A stretch of 64,000 nt of DNA from Dendrobium chrysotoxum (taxonomy: Eukaryota; Streptophyta; Magnoliopsida; Asparagales; Orchidaceae). The notes under the pieces were generated by a model that did no database searches, had not been told where the DNA came from, and saw nothing but the letters and a program-made list of their open reading frames with translations. Position numbers and translations under genes: made by a program. Shown here piece by piece: positions 50,705 through 60,760 of this stretch. The first letter of the stretch is position 1. Every line of letters begins with the position of its first letter. The DNA lies in NCBI GenBank assembly GCA_019925795.1, contig CM034313.1:22556932-22620931 (forward strand). Direction: 5' to 3'.

Positions 50705-50936
50705 CTCTTGATTTATTTGTGTTATAAAATTTTGGAAAAGAAAATCAAATTTTTAATTTGCTACAACTTATATATATATTTCTCTAGATTTAACTTGACT
50801 AGAATTTTCCAATATTGGTTAAAACAAAAAAAAAAATAATAATTTTTTTTAGTATTTTTTTAAAATTATCAATTCACTCCCCCCCACTCTTGGTGCGCCT
50901 AGGGATAGTTCAACTAGGTCTTACAACTTCCCCCAA
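50140..50936 (+). repeat. Truncated 3' LTR of the family 2 element
   Basis: Matches 45500-46229 of the 5' LTR from GGTGAGTTCTT to ACTTCCCCCAA, with a long (TA)n insertion (50612-50701) that the 5' LTR lacks. The first ~1.2 kb and the final few bases are missing. Confidence 0.88.
50612..50701. repeat. (TA)n microsatellite
   Basis: Uninterrupted TA dinucleotides of about 90 bp within the 3' LTR. Confidence 0.97.
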
Positions 50937-51240
50937 GGGTTTCTATCTAGTGGATTGGCTTCTTGATTTAAAGAAATTAGACCTCTGATTCTTTTATAGC
51001 ATTCAAATTTTGTTGTGCATGTAAGTTGATGAATTCTTATTAGAACCTTTAAGAGCCAATTTCACATTGAAAAGTTTGTTGGACAAACAAACCTAGGAGC
51101 CACATTACCAAAAATATCCCAAGCACCCTGCCTAACCTTGGAGAAGTTGTGACAAAAGGACCAATAGCTTTTATATAAGAATCTTCTCCAAATGATGGTT
51201 TGGGAGGTGACTTGGGAAGACTTTATTACAAGTCCGTTTT
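50937..51240 (-). pseudogene. Probable L1 LINE fragment upstream of RT
   Basis: Minus-strand translation gives HNFSKVRQGAWDIFGNVAPRF, then (other frame) KLALKGSNKNSSTYMHNKI. This resembles the L1 ORF2 linker between endonuclease and RT, with the shape 'V-x-x-x-W ... K-L-K-x-L-K'. Its position fits a LINE split by the family 2 Copia element, with 43453-44297 as the downstream part. The identification is by pattern only. Confidence 0.5.
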
Positions 51241-51399
51241 AGTGAGAGAGAAAATTATAATTTTAAATTAAAAAAAAGTGAGAGAATATTCATTTAATTT
51301 TATATTCTAAACTTATTTATATTTATTATTATTTTCCTTAAATATTATTCTTTTCTTAATTATTTCTTGTTATTTGTTTTTTATTCATATTATTATTTA

Positions 51400-51437
<38 letters not shown>

Positions 51438-52409
51438 TTTTTAACTTAATATTTAGTACTTCTTAAATTGTTTTTCAAATATTCTCTCAACTTTTTTATC
51501 CAAATTTGAGGCCAATATTGGAAATTAAAAAAAATATAATTATTAATTAAAAAAGGTAAAGTATAAGATGAAAAATAAAACTTATAATGCTTAGTCGTTG
51601 TATTCTAAAAAATTTTAATAAATATTTCAATTTCAATACAATTAAATATTTATTTTTTAATGTATTGACTAAAATATCATTCATACACTAATGTCTAATT
51701 CGGATTAGTAGCCGACTTGTTATATTAATCAGAACAAAAAAAATCTATTTCAACTTATAATATCCTAATATCAATAGAATCAAATATTTATATGAAAATC
51801 AAATTCTAAAAAATTTAATATATCATAATAAAATTCTAATTGTAATATCCTAATATAATTTCTTTTTATATAAAAATCAAAGGTATAAATAGATTTTAAA
51901 ATCATAAAAATCATAATTTAACTATAGTTTTATTTTAATAAATAATAAATAATAATTATGCTATATAAAAAATAAAAAATAACAAATAAAAAAACATTTT
52001 TTTAGTGGGGTCCCCCCTCTTGATTATAAGGATTTATGAATTGTTCTAATTCAAAGTAATAAAAAGATGAATAAAACAAAATTTAAAGTTTTCAAATATA
52101 TAAAAATTCGGATAGACTAAATAAGATAAATATAGTGGACATAGGAATCAGTTTTCGTTCAATTTTTTCCACAAAACTTAAAGATAATCCCAATAATTAA
52201 ATCTAGAAGACAACTCATTTCAAAATAAAAGACTAATTGTCCTGATTAATTCAAACATTTCTTTCTATTTAATGTCGCCTCAATTCACCATTAGTCAAAG
52301 TTCATAACCAAACTTTGAACAATTTATCAGAAATCGGGCACTCATGCGTGATAAATCAACCATTTGGACAAAATTAACACTTACACAACCGACCCGTGGA
52401 TCCCAATTC
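51241..52409. other. AT-rich spacer with (ATT)n
   Basis: No gene seen. It contains an (ATT)n microsatellite at 51401-51435. AT content is extreme to about 52250, then GC rises sharply towards the promoter of the small gene. Confidence 0.7.
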
Positions 52410-52800
52410 ATACAAAATGGTCGAGTCGATCGAGGCCAAAGCTTTACAATTTGACCCTTCGTCTTCCCATCAAACTCGTCCTCACTCACTACGGCGGACG
52501 GCGGCCGTCGGACCAGATCTTCTGTTCGATCAGCCTCCACGTCGAGTCCAACACCATTACCCCGCGGTAAAAAGTCGCAAGTGTCCATTTGTGGTGATCG
52601 CTACGGCCTACCGGTATTTCTTAATGCAAGAAGTCAAACTCAGTGGGAAAAGCCAGTAGGTATCTACCACGCTGGTCGGGGTGGGCCACATCGTTGAATT
52701 TGTTCTAAGGTACGCTGTCTCGCGGCGCAGGTAGCCACGTTCGTGCACGAAGCCTTCCTTTATATATATCTTGGTACCCGAGGGTTAGGAGAAGCCACAC
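52410..52800 (+). promoter_or_regulatory. GC-richer promoter region with TATA box
   Basis: Unlike its surroundings, this stretch is rich in CG dinucleotides (for example GGCGGACGGCGGCCGTCGG at about 52492). It has TGGGCC (52682-52687), a site II-type element common in plant promoters, and a TATA box TATATATAT at 52762-52770. That places transcription start near 52795-52800 and a 5' leader of about 35-40 nt before the ATG at 52834. The overlapping ORFs of 68-97 codons on both strands are not credible genes. Confidence 0.65.
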
Positions 52801-52833
52801 ACTGCATTCTGAAATTCCATTGTGAGTTTGAAG

Positions 52834-53150
52834 ATGACCTCAATGAAAGTTCCAGCTCTGCTGCTCATGGCCTACTTTCTTCTTTCTATTTTCTTGCATC
52901 CATGTCTTTCTTTGGGTTTGCAGAATATCTCTGAGATAACAGAAGCCTACAGAAACGATGGTGAGTGAGTATAATTTTGAATTAGCTTACATTTTGAGAA
53001 ATTACGTTCTTATAATTTGACGAATTTAGAATTGGCATTTACGAAGTTTTTAATTGTTCTGATTTGATCATTGCAGCTAAAGCGATAGATCAAGGAATTG
53101 CTTATATGCTTATGCTGATAGCACTTGTGCTGACGTATCTTATTCATTGA
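52834..53150 (+). CDS. Arabinogalactan peptide-type GPI-anchored secreted peptide (2 exons)
   Basis: Exons 52834-52960 and 53077-53150; the 116 bp intron starts GTGAGT and ends TTGCAG (phase 1). The product is 66 aa. Residues 1-27 (MTSMKVPALLLMAYFLLSI..., ending in LSLG) form a signal peptide. A short mature part (LQNISEITEAYRNDAKAIDQ) is followed by the hydrophobic C-terminus GIAYMLMLIALVLTYLIH. That end matches the conserved AIDQGIAY...ALALTYLIH tail of plant AG peptides (AGP16/20/22 type), where it directs GPI anchoring. Unlike classical AG peptides there is no Ala-Pro or Ser-Pro dipeptide in the mature part, so arabinogalactan decoration is doubtful. A possible N-glycosylation site is NIS. 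The start is the first ATG after the TATA box; a second Met is at codon 4. Possible polyadenylation signals lie near 53230 and 53291. Confidence 0.85.
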
Positions 53151-53990
53151 AGGACTGATTATTTCCGAAAAGAGTATCAGCAGTCGATTATCCACTTGGT
53201 TTCTTATTCGTGATTGGTGAATGCATGCTAAATAAGCTGCAGATTGTACTACGACTGTTGTAAAATTATATGCTATAATATTTTGTTAAAATAATATGCT
53301 TCTGACTTTATCTTCTGTGAAGTTTTCCGAATCAGTCAATTAATTACAGCTTTATGATGAACTGAATTTAAGCCAGCATCACCCCTCTCTTTCACTCTTC
53401 TGCATGTTTTCTTAAAAAATGGTAGCATATTCATCGATGTGGATGATTATATGCATGTGGCAAAAACATAAGATGTATAAGTACGGTAAAAAAAAGATGT
53501 ATAGGTACGGAATATAATTTTTTTCCGCGCATGTGTTGATTTTTTTGGTGATATGCTTTCGTATAAGCATTACAATTATTTATAAGATCAGTTGTTGGTG
53601 GGTGAAGTTGGCTCTGCTTCTCCAAGTTCTTGATAAATTATCATTAACTATGAATAATTAAAAAAATATATTTTTTTTTCATAAGATCTTATACGCGGCG
53701 ATTTAAAATATGAAAATGTTGTCTCCTTAATTTTAATATAAGCTCCCATTCCAATTACCTTATTTTTTTGTTCTATTTCTGCATACATGAATAGGTGAGC
53801 AAACCGAAAAAAGAACCGCATTTGGATCTATCATAAAATGGTGTAGCATTAACATCTAAAATAATTCGCTCAGAATATTTTGAGAAAAGTTTCTGTGAGG
53901 AGAGATAAAATCGTCATGGGAGCTAGGGTTTTCAAGTTACAAAACATTTTCAATGATAATACTTTTTCACCTGAACTCATACATCTACCC
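53151..53990. other. 3' flank of the small gene, no further gene seen
   Basis: AT-rich. It contains a short local duplication, AAGATGTATAAGTACGG / AAGATGTATAGGTACGG, near 53470-53510. The 3' UTR of the preceding gene probably ends within the first 150 bp. Confidence 0.6.
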
Positions 53991-53991
53991 T

Positions 53992-54028
<37 letters not shown>

Positions 54029-54105
54029 GCCTTTATCCCACTATGTAGGGTCGGCTGCATGAATCCCTTTTTCCAATGTGTCCTATTAAGAGTCAAATTC
54101 TCATC
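53991..54105 (-). mobile_element. RTE LINE 3'-end fragment with (CAA)n tail
   Basis: TACAACAACAA...(CAA)n to 54028, followed by CCACTATGTAGGGTCGGCTG. This is the reverse complement of the 3' end of plant RTE LINEs with a (TTG)n tail, and is closely similar to 58028-58130. Only about 115 bp is recognisable. Confidence 0.8.
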
Positions 54106-55685
54106 ACATATAAATTTATTCAATTGATGAAAGAGTCGTTTTATCACCATAGTAAATTTCACAATTATTTGATTGTGGAGAATTACATCTTGAGTTTCAT
54201 GAGACACTTGTTAGCATCAATCTTAGCTCTCCATGGGTTCAGCATTTGAGCTAGCGCACAAGTCATGTCATTGTGCTCCAACATCATTCTATATTGAAAT
54301 GATGGTTGTCAAACCATTTGTTGGGCAATTACCATTTTTTATAAGGAACCTCTTAATCTCGCATATATAGTTCCATTTCAGCAGCATATATATTCACATT
54401 ATATCATTTTATCATTACAATCACTTTCAATCATTTGGTATTATATGCTAACAATTGATTCATCACCTATAGAAAAAGTGGTGCTATTTCAAATTTCTCA
54501 TTTCCATTTTATGACTACTAAAGTTACCAAAGTCCACATGACCGACCCAAGATCATATTATCAATTTCATACTTGACACCATATTATTGACAATAGTTGT
54601 CTTTTGATTATCTATTAAATCTATTATTCATGTAAACAATATGGAGAAAGAGGGGAACTGATACTTGCTTCTTGTTTCTTGGAGTTCTCAGTGAAGTCTT
54701 CTTCAAGAATTGTTGATAATATTCTTTCTCATTATCTAAACCTCTACTCCATCGTGTTTGTATTCTTGATTGGCTAATTGATACTGCTAATCTTTCTACT
54801 CTTTTTTGTTTGTCTTATTTGACATTGACACATCATGTATTGCTCGGTAAATATAAGGCTTTATTTATGGATTTTGTTAAAGAATACCATGTTCCTTCGA
54901 AGGTTAAGCTAGCTAGAACCAACAAAGAAAATTCTTCCCAATTGGTCTCCCTTGTCTTTCTTTAATGAGTCCATTCATGGACCTCAATTATAAATGGTTT
55001 CCTACCCCAATATTTTTCTTATAATTGCACATGAAAAAAAAGTCCATTACATTCAAAGACCAATTATCCATGATTGAAAACTATGATGCAGAGAGACCCA
55101 ATTAGATTTGAGAGTAGGAATGAGCATAATTTATGGGTATGTGATAGTTTGTGGATGTAATATAAGAAGGAAATAAAATGGGGAAAGCTGAGCTTTTCCT
55201 ATAAGTAGTATGGGAATACAACAAGGCATACACATATGTGAGCAAAATTAAGTTAAATAATGCCTTAGAAAATTACTTAAAATAGTTAATTAAGATAACA
55301 TGGTCAATGGAAAATCATATTATATGATCTACATCTTACTATATTGTACGTATGATATTTTTGATAACTCTGAAAGAGCAAGTCGTACAAATTAATTGTA
55401 AATTCAAAGCTAAAATTCTAGAATTAATTATACTACATGGCACCAATCAAACCTTACAATCAATTATAGTAAAATTGCATATTATCATATGTTCATTTCT
55501 TAAATAGGTGAATTGAAATTAGAATATATATTGTATATGTACTATTATATAGGTAATATATCTAATTAAGAATTGAGAATACATGAGAAAATTAAATATC
55601 TAATCTAGAAAATTATTGTACTGTACGAGAAGATTGTATAGTCTAATCAAACAAAGAAGAGTTTTTCTAGAGTTGGAAAAATGTA
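54106..55685. other. Unassigned; LTR-like palindromes towards the end
   Basis: I see no gene. From about 55300 short family 2-like palindromes appear (ATTGTACTGTACGAG near 55615), suggesting a decayed LTR in which the hAT-like element sits. Related sequence with a CT-rich block continues at 56774-57100. Confidence 0.45.
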
Positions 55686-55693
55686 CTAATTAT

Positions 55694-56765
55694 CAAGGTT
55701 TTGAAAACCGGACCGGACAATGAACCGGAAGAAGAAGAGGTTTACGGTTTGACCGGTCGAACCGGATGACGTAATAAATAGTAATATTATTAAAATTTAT
55801 AAAATGAACAAAAAATTTTCCTCTCATAACTTCACTCTACATTCCATTTTCATATTAAACTAATCAAATAACATAAATATTGCATCAATTAAATTTATAA
55901 AACATAAAAATATGACACACAATATAAATGTGACATCAAATAAGTCATTGAAATATAAGCAAATATTTCATAAATAAGTAAATAACTAATCAAACGAGAA
56001 ATTTTTGAAAAATGCATACCTTTTGTCGAGCATAATTTATGTGTTGGGTGTTGAGGAATGCAGATCATCTTCAGTTCTCTTTCTCTAAAATGTATAAAAG
56101 AAATTTTTGAGATCTTATAGTTTCTATCTCCAATTACTGAAGCTAAAATATCTGAAAATGTGCACATAATATTAAATAAATAAGCAAAATATTATAGTAA
56201 AATTGTGACACTTCACACTAACAAATAAAAAAAAAAATACATTCATAATACATATATGGAGTTACTAATGTTTCTCTTTCATTGTTCAATAATTTTAATA
56301 ATTCTACAAAAGGAAAATCATATATCTCCTAATTTTCTTCATGAAAGATATCCTTATAAGTTGAGTTTCTATGTCCCGCTTCACCAAAAGTGGATGGTTG
56401 GAGATGGTCGCAGGAGTCCTTCGGCTTCTGCTTGTGGATGGAGGAGTCGATCTCGTCTAGCTTACTTGGAGTCATCGAAATACCTTCCGCCGAATTCATA
56501 TTAGGGAAAACTAGCGATACTATACATCAAATTTTCCCTACGCGTGTTAAATCGTGGATGGACGCCTGAGATTTACAAAATTTAGAACCGGCCGCTTCTT
56601 TTAAAACCATCTGGTTCGGCGGTTCCCCGGTTCAACGAGGTTTTGGAGCGGTTTTTAGCCGGTTCTAAAGCCAGTCGATTCTAGCATTAAATCGGACCGC
56701 CCGCCGGACCGGTTCATGGTTAAACCGGTCGAACCGGCCGGTCTGGTTCGGTTTTGAAAACCATG
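55694..56765. mobile_element. Non-autonomous hAT-like DNA transposon, 1,072 bp
   Basis: Perfect 8 bp target duplication CTAATTAT at 55686-55693 and 56766-56773. The terminal inverted repeats begin CAAGGTTTTGAAAACCGGAC on the left and CATGGTTTTCAAAACCGAAC on the right (reverse complement). Sub-terminal regions are rich in ACCGGT/GACCGG repeats in both orientations. The 8 bp TSD and CA-start TIRs are typical of the hAT superfamily. No transposase is encoded; short ORFs at 55895-56167 and 56256-56504 show no motif. A GC-richer internal segment (56380-56560) may be of foreign origin. Confidence 0.85.
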
Positions 56766-56773
56766 CTAATTAT

Positions 56774-57254
56774 GTCATATGATGCATATCATGTTGTCTC
56801 ATCAAAAAGGGAGTTCTTTTTTTTTTTTTTGGTCTTAAGGCTAATTGTATTTATTGTAGTATATAGTCCCTGGATTGGACTATACAATCAAGTTGACATA
56901 TTTACAATCAAGTTGACATATTTAATAAACATCTTTTCTAAGGTTTTTAATGAAGACAAATACACTTATCTAAAATCCCAAAATATGGTTTGGGAGATAG
57001 AGACTACTAAGAACTTTAGGGAGAAAGTTTTTCTTTACAACTTCTCTCTCTCTCTCTCTCTCTCTCATTCTTGATGAGTTTTTTAATCTTTTGTATGAGA
57101 AATTCTTATAAGTATTTATACCTTTGATGCTTCCCGAAATTATATCGTAAAATGCTTCCATTTGAGAGTTCAAAGCTCTCATCCAAGAGATTTCTGAGAT
57201 TTACATGTCGAGATCTATTAAATTTTATGGATTATTTTTTTTAGGCCTTATGAA
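56774..57254. other. Decayed LTR-like sequence with (CT)n
   Basis: Contains a 20 bp tandem duplication (ACAATCAAGTTGACATATTT, about 56884-56923) and a (CT)n tract at 57042-57066 in a context resembling the leader of the minus-oriented Copia LTRs. No gene seen. Confidence 0.5.
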
Positions 57255-58027
57255 CCTAGTGAGATAGCTAGGGTTTTTATGATAACAAATATTTTTGATT
57301 GTAATAATAAAACTAATAAATTTATATGAGCATAACTTTTTATTTAAACCTAACACTATAGATAAATCAGAATGATGAATCATATAATGTTGGACATTCA
57401 CAAGATGGAAATTATAAATACATAATTAATCAAGACTAAGAGATAGTGACTTGTAAGAAGATTTCCATAGCAATATAATTTGTAATTTAATTTTTCACTT
57501 TTGAGACTTCTTGTAAATGTTTTAGGTGTATGATTTGCTAAATAACTAAGAACACATACGAGAGTAAAATAATAAGAAAACTTATAAGGTAATACATCAA
57601 ATGGTATGAACTTGTTCATATTATACGATATACGTTGTATAAGGGAAATTTTAAAAATTTATTAAAATATATAAAATTAATTAAAGCTAATCATACTTTA
57701 TGACTATGATCAAGCCATATGATTAATTATATGTAAATTAAACCAACCATTCATCAGATCTTTATATAAATAGACAAATTCAAATTTGAATAAATTGTAA
57801 TTTATGTTTCATTCTATAATTTATGATTATCTATGATATTTACTTATTTTATATCCGAGAATCTACAATTGTAATTACAAAAATTAATTAGAGATACTTC
57901 ATAATGTATGATAAATATATCATAAAAGTCGAACAAATAGAGAGTATGTTTGTATGACTACTAATCATATATATATTGATCACTAGAAAATAAACTAATC
58001 ATATTATACAATATAAATCGTATAGTC
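57255..58027 (+). repeat. LTR family 2-like remnant, left of RTE LINE
   Basis: Starts with TAGCTAGGGTTTTTATGATAACAAATATTTTTGATTG, like the family 2 LTR start at 44325, and has AATCATACTTTATGACT-type decayed palindromes. It is interrupted by the RTE LINE. The same kind of sequence (AACTAATTATACTGTATAATC) resumes at about 60575. Confidence 0.55.
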
Positions 58028-58308
58028 TACAACAACAATAACATCAATCCTTTGTTCCACTATGTGGGGTCGGGTATATGAAACCTTTTTCTCCATTTTG
58101 TCCTGTTAAAAGTCGAATTTTCATTTAAATCTAATAAGAAAGATTATTTCTAATATTTTCTAACCAAGTCTTTTTAGGTCTACCTCTACCTTTCATAATA
58201 TAAGTCAAATCTAATACCTCTACTTTCCTAATCGGGTCATCGGAAGGCTATCATTTTATGTGACCGAAGCATCTAAGCGACTCTCTCTAATCTTACCTTC
58301 CATTGGAG

Positions 58309-58731
58309 CTACTCCAACCTTTTCATGTATATGCTCATTTCGTACCTATCTCTAAGGGTAAATCCATTCATCCACCTGAGCATCCTCATCTCTGCAACAC
58401 TTAACTTAGTATTATGCTTCTCTTTTAATGGCCAACATTCTGCACCATAAAGCATTGCAGGTCTCACCACCATCTTATAGAATTTTCCCTTAAGTTTGAG
58501 GGGGACGTTTCTATCACACAACAAGGTTGATGCATTCCTCCACTTCAACCATCCAACTTGAATTTTACTGATAATATCCCCATCTATTTCACCATCATTC
58601 TGAACAATAGATCCAAAATATCTAAAACATGTACTCTTCTTAATTACTTGATCACCCAAAGTTAAAATCCCCCCACTAGGTCTATTTCTACTAAAATTAC
58701 ACTCCATATATTCAGTTTTAGATCTACTCAA
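58309..58731 (-). pseudogene. RTE LINE: RT C-terminal region
   Basis: 140 codons with KTEYMECNF, STCFRYFGSIVQNDGEID, GWLKWRNASTLLCDRNVPLK and YGAECWPLK...MRMLRWMNGFTLRD. This is the strongly conserved end of plant RTE reverse transcriptase proteins (usual form 'YLGSIIQ...GEI...RI..GW.KWR', 'LYG.ECW', 'MRMLRWM'). It is open over its length but disconnected from the RT core by stops. Confidence 0.9.
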
Positions 58732-59047
58732 GAGAAAACCTTTAAGCTCTAAGGTTGACCTCCATAATTCAAATTTACCTTCAACTCCCTGTCTAGTCTT
58801 ATCAACAAGAAGAATTTCATCAGCAAAAGCTTACACCAAGGTACATCCTCTTGCAAATGTCTAGTGAGAACATCCATGACTAAAGCAACAAGATATGGGC
58901 ATAAGGCTAATCCTTAATGTAATCCATCCGAAAAAGGAAATACTTGGTCAAACCACCTTGTGTTTGAACACAAGTAATAGCTCCTACATACACATCTTTA
59001 ATGATTTGAATAAAAGCATTATTAACTCGTTTCTTTCCAAGAACTCT

Positions 59048-59628
59048 CTACATCACTTCTCTTAGAACTTTATCATATGTTTTCTCTAAATCAATAAATA
59101 TCATATGTAGATCCTCCTTATTCTCTCTATATTTCTCCATCAAACCTCTCAATAAATATATGGCTTCCATAGTAGACCTACCCGACATGAATCCAAATTG
59201 ATTTTGAGAAACATTATTATCATGCCACAACCACACTCCATAAATCGCTCCCATAGTTTTAAAATATGGCACATTAACTTAATTCCTCTATAATTCGTAC
59301 AATCTTGTGCATCACTTTTATTCTTAAAAATAGAAATTAACACACTAATTCTCCAATCATTTGTCATCTTTTTAGTCTTCAAAATAGTATTAAAAAGTTT
59401 AGTAAGCCAAGAAATTCCTTCATCTCCTAAGAATTTCCACACCTCTAATGAAATATCATCAGGGCCAATAGCTTTTCCACACTTCATTTTCTTTAAAGCC
59501 TCTCTAACTTTAGTTTTACTAATACGACAATAAAAATAAAAATATTTATTTTCATTTGGGGTGCTAAGGTCACTAAAGTTAATCGTATTCTCACAATCTT
59601 CATTAAAAAGATTAGCAAAATATCTCAT
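59048..59628 (-). pseudogene. RTE LINE: RT core fragment
   Basis: Two overlapping frames: 59149-59628 has EALKKMKCGKAIGPDDISLEVWKFLG and NYRGIKLMCHILKLWER; 59048-59272 has NQFGFMSGRSTMEAIYLLR and MIFIDLEKTYD. Together they cover RT blocks up to the first catalytic Asp region. A frameshift separates them. The YADD block further on is not intact. Confidence 0.9.
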
Positions 59629-60129
59629 CCACCTCTATTGAATATCATCTTCTAAGAAATATACTTATTGATCTTCATCCTTAAAACACTTCACATGAAC
59701 TAAATGCTTACTACTCCTATCTTTTTCTCCCTCCTTAATATCCAATCTATTATATAAATCATTAAAAGCTAAGATCTTTGCATCGCATATTGCTTTCTTA
59801 TATTCCTTACGTGTCTCTTTATATCTTTCCAAATTATCAAAATTTTTACATCTAAACTAATTTTTATAATAAATCTTCTTATTTTTTATCTTTTATTACA
59901 CATTTAGATTCCACCACCAACTATTTTTATTATTAGGTGTTTTTCCCTTTAATACTCTAAGCACATCTTTTGTAATATTCTTAATATCACTAGCCACTTT
60001 TTCCAATATAACATTAGCATCCTTATGCCTAGACAAAATCTTAAGATCTAAAATTTTACTCTAAAAATTTTTTTTGTTAATATTCTTTAAGTACCCCCAT
60101 CTAATCCTAGATATCACTTTACTTTATTT

Positions 60130-60534
60130 TTTATTTCTTGCCCCTTCATCTTAAAGTCCAAAATTAATAAGTGATGTTGGATACATAAACTTTCACTTAG
60201 AATAACTTTACAATCTTTGCAATCTAAATAATTTAATTTTCTTATAAGAAAATAAACAATCTGAGATTTATAATATCCATTCATATATATGTTGTGATGC
60301 TCATCTCTTTTCTTAAATAAGGTATTAGCAATTAAAAAAGCATAATCTAAAAAAACTAATATGGTCTTACCATCTTCATTAGTCGCCCAAACCCATGTCT
60401 ACCATGAATGCTTTTAAAATCATCTTCCTCTCTATTAACATGTCCATTTAAATATGCTCCAATAAAAACTCTTTCTTCAAGAGATATCTTTTGTATTAAT
60501 TCTTCTAAGTTAGTCTAAAATTTTAATTTTGAAC
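60130..60534 (-). pseudogene. RTE LINE: endonuclease C-terminal part
   Basis: Minus-strand translation near 60510-60400 reads NLEELIQKISLEERVFIGAYLNGHVNREEDDF...HGRHGFG, matching the RTE endonuclease stretch usually read as IGGDLNGHVG; the catalytic Asp of GDLN is changed to Tyr. Further fragments (RKEMSIT..., KLNYLDCKDCK in shifted frames) follow down to about 60170. Clearly inactive. Confidence 0.8.
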
Positions 60535-60760
60535 ACAAATCCATTGATTAGATGGGTTTATTGTCTTGTTGAACTAATTATACTGTATAATCATTCGATT
60601 GGAATAAATGATTAAGCCATTGATTTTAGTAATCAGCCTTTTTAGTGTTTCTATAGGAGCCATCCTACATATACTTAACATTTAAAAACCCTTGTTGACC
60701 TCATTTTTAGTTTAGGTAATTCAAACCCTAAATCTTTGAAACTCCATCTCAAGCTTAATA
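60535..60760 (+). repeat. LTR family 2-like remnant, right of RTE LINE
   Basis: AACTAATTATACTGTATAATC and neighbouring text resemble family 2 palindromes and continue the LTR seen at 57255-58027. The boundary with the LINE is uncertain by about 30 bp. Confidence 0.5.

Larger units (their letters stand above)
44298..50936 (+). mobile_element. Degenerate Copia element, LTR family 2
   Basis: The element has a 5' LTR (44298-46236), PBS, decayed gag and pol, then a 3' LTR that lacks its first ~1.2 kb. The RT frame is cut at about 50139 and jumps into mid-LTR sequence, so a deletion removed the RT C-terminal part, RNase H and the start of the 3' LTR. The last bases of the 3' LTR (ACATTCA) are also missing, and no TSD can be confirmed (left flank AGGTG). 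Inserted in the minus-strand L1 LINE. It is more decayed than the minus-strand Copia element, hence probably older. Confidence 0.87.
58028..60534 (-). mobile_element. 5'-truncated RTE-clade LINE
   Basis: The 3' end is at 58028 (TACAACAACAATAACATC on plus, CCACTATGTGGGGTCGG next), the signature end of plant RTE LINEs. Going upstream on the minus strand: C-terminal RT region (58309-58731), RT core (59048-59628), and the end of the apurinic-type endonuclease domain (about 60130-60534). The 5' half of the endonuclease is absent, the usual result of incomplete target-primed reverse transcription. Frames are broken by many stops. Confidence 0.88.

Noticed and set aside
52295..52659. Overlapping ORFs of 68-97 codons on both strands near the small gene
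   Set aside because: They arise from the GC-richer promoter region, overlap each other and lack protein-like features. The TATA box and ATG of the real gene lie downstream.
53977..54207. ORF encoding a poly-cysteine run
   Set aside because: It is the (CAA)n tail of an RTE LINE fragment read on the minus strand.
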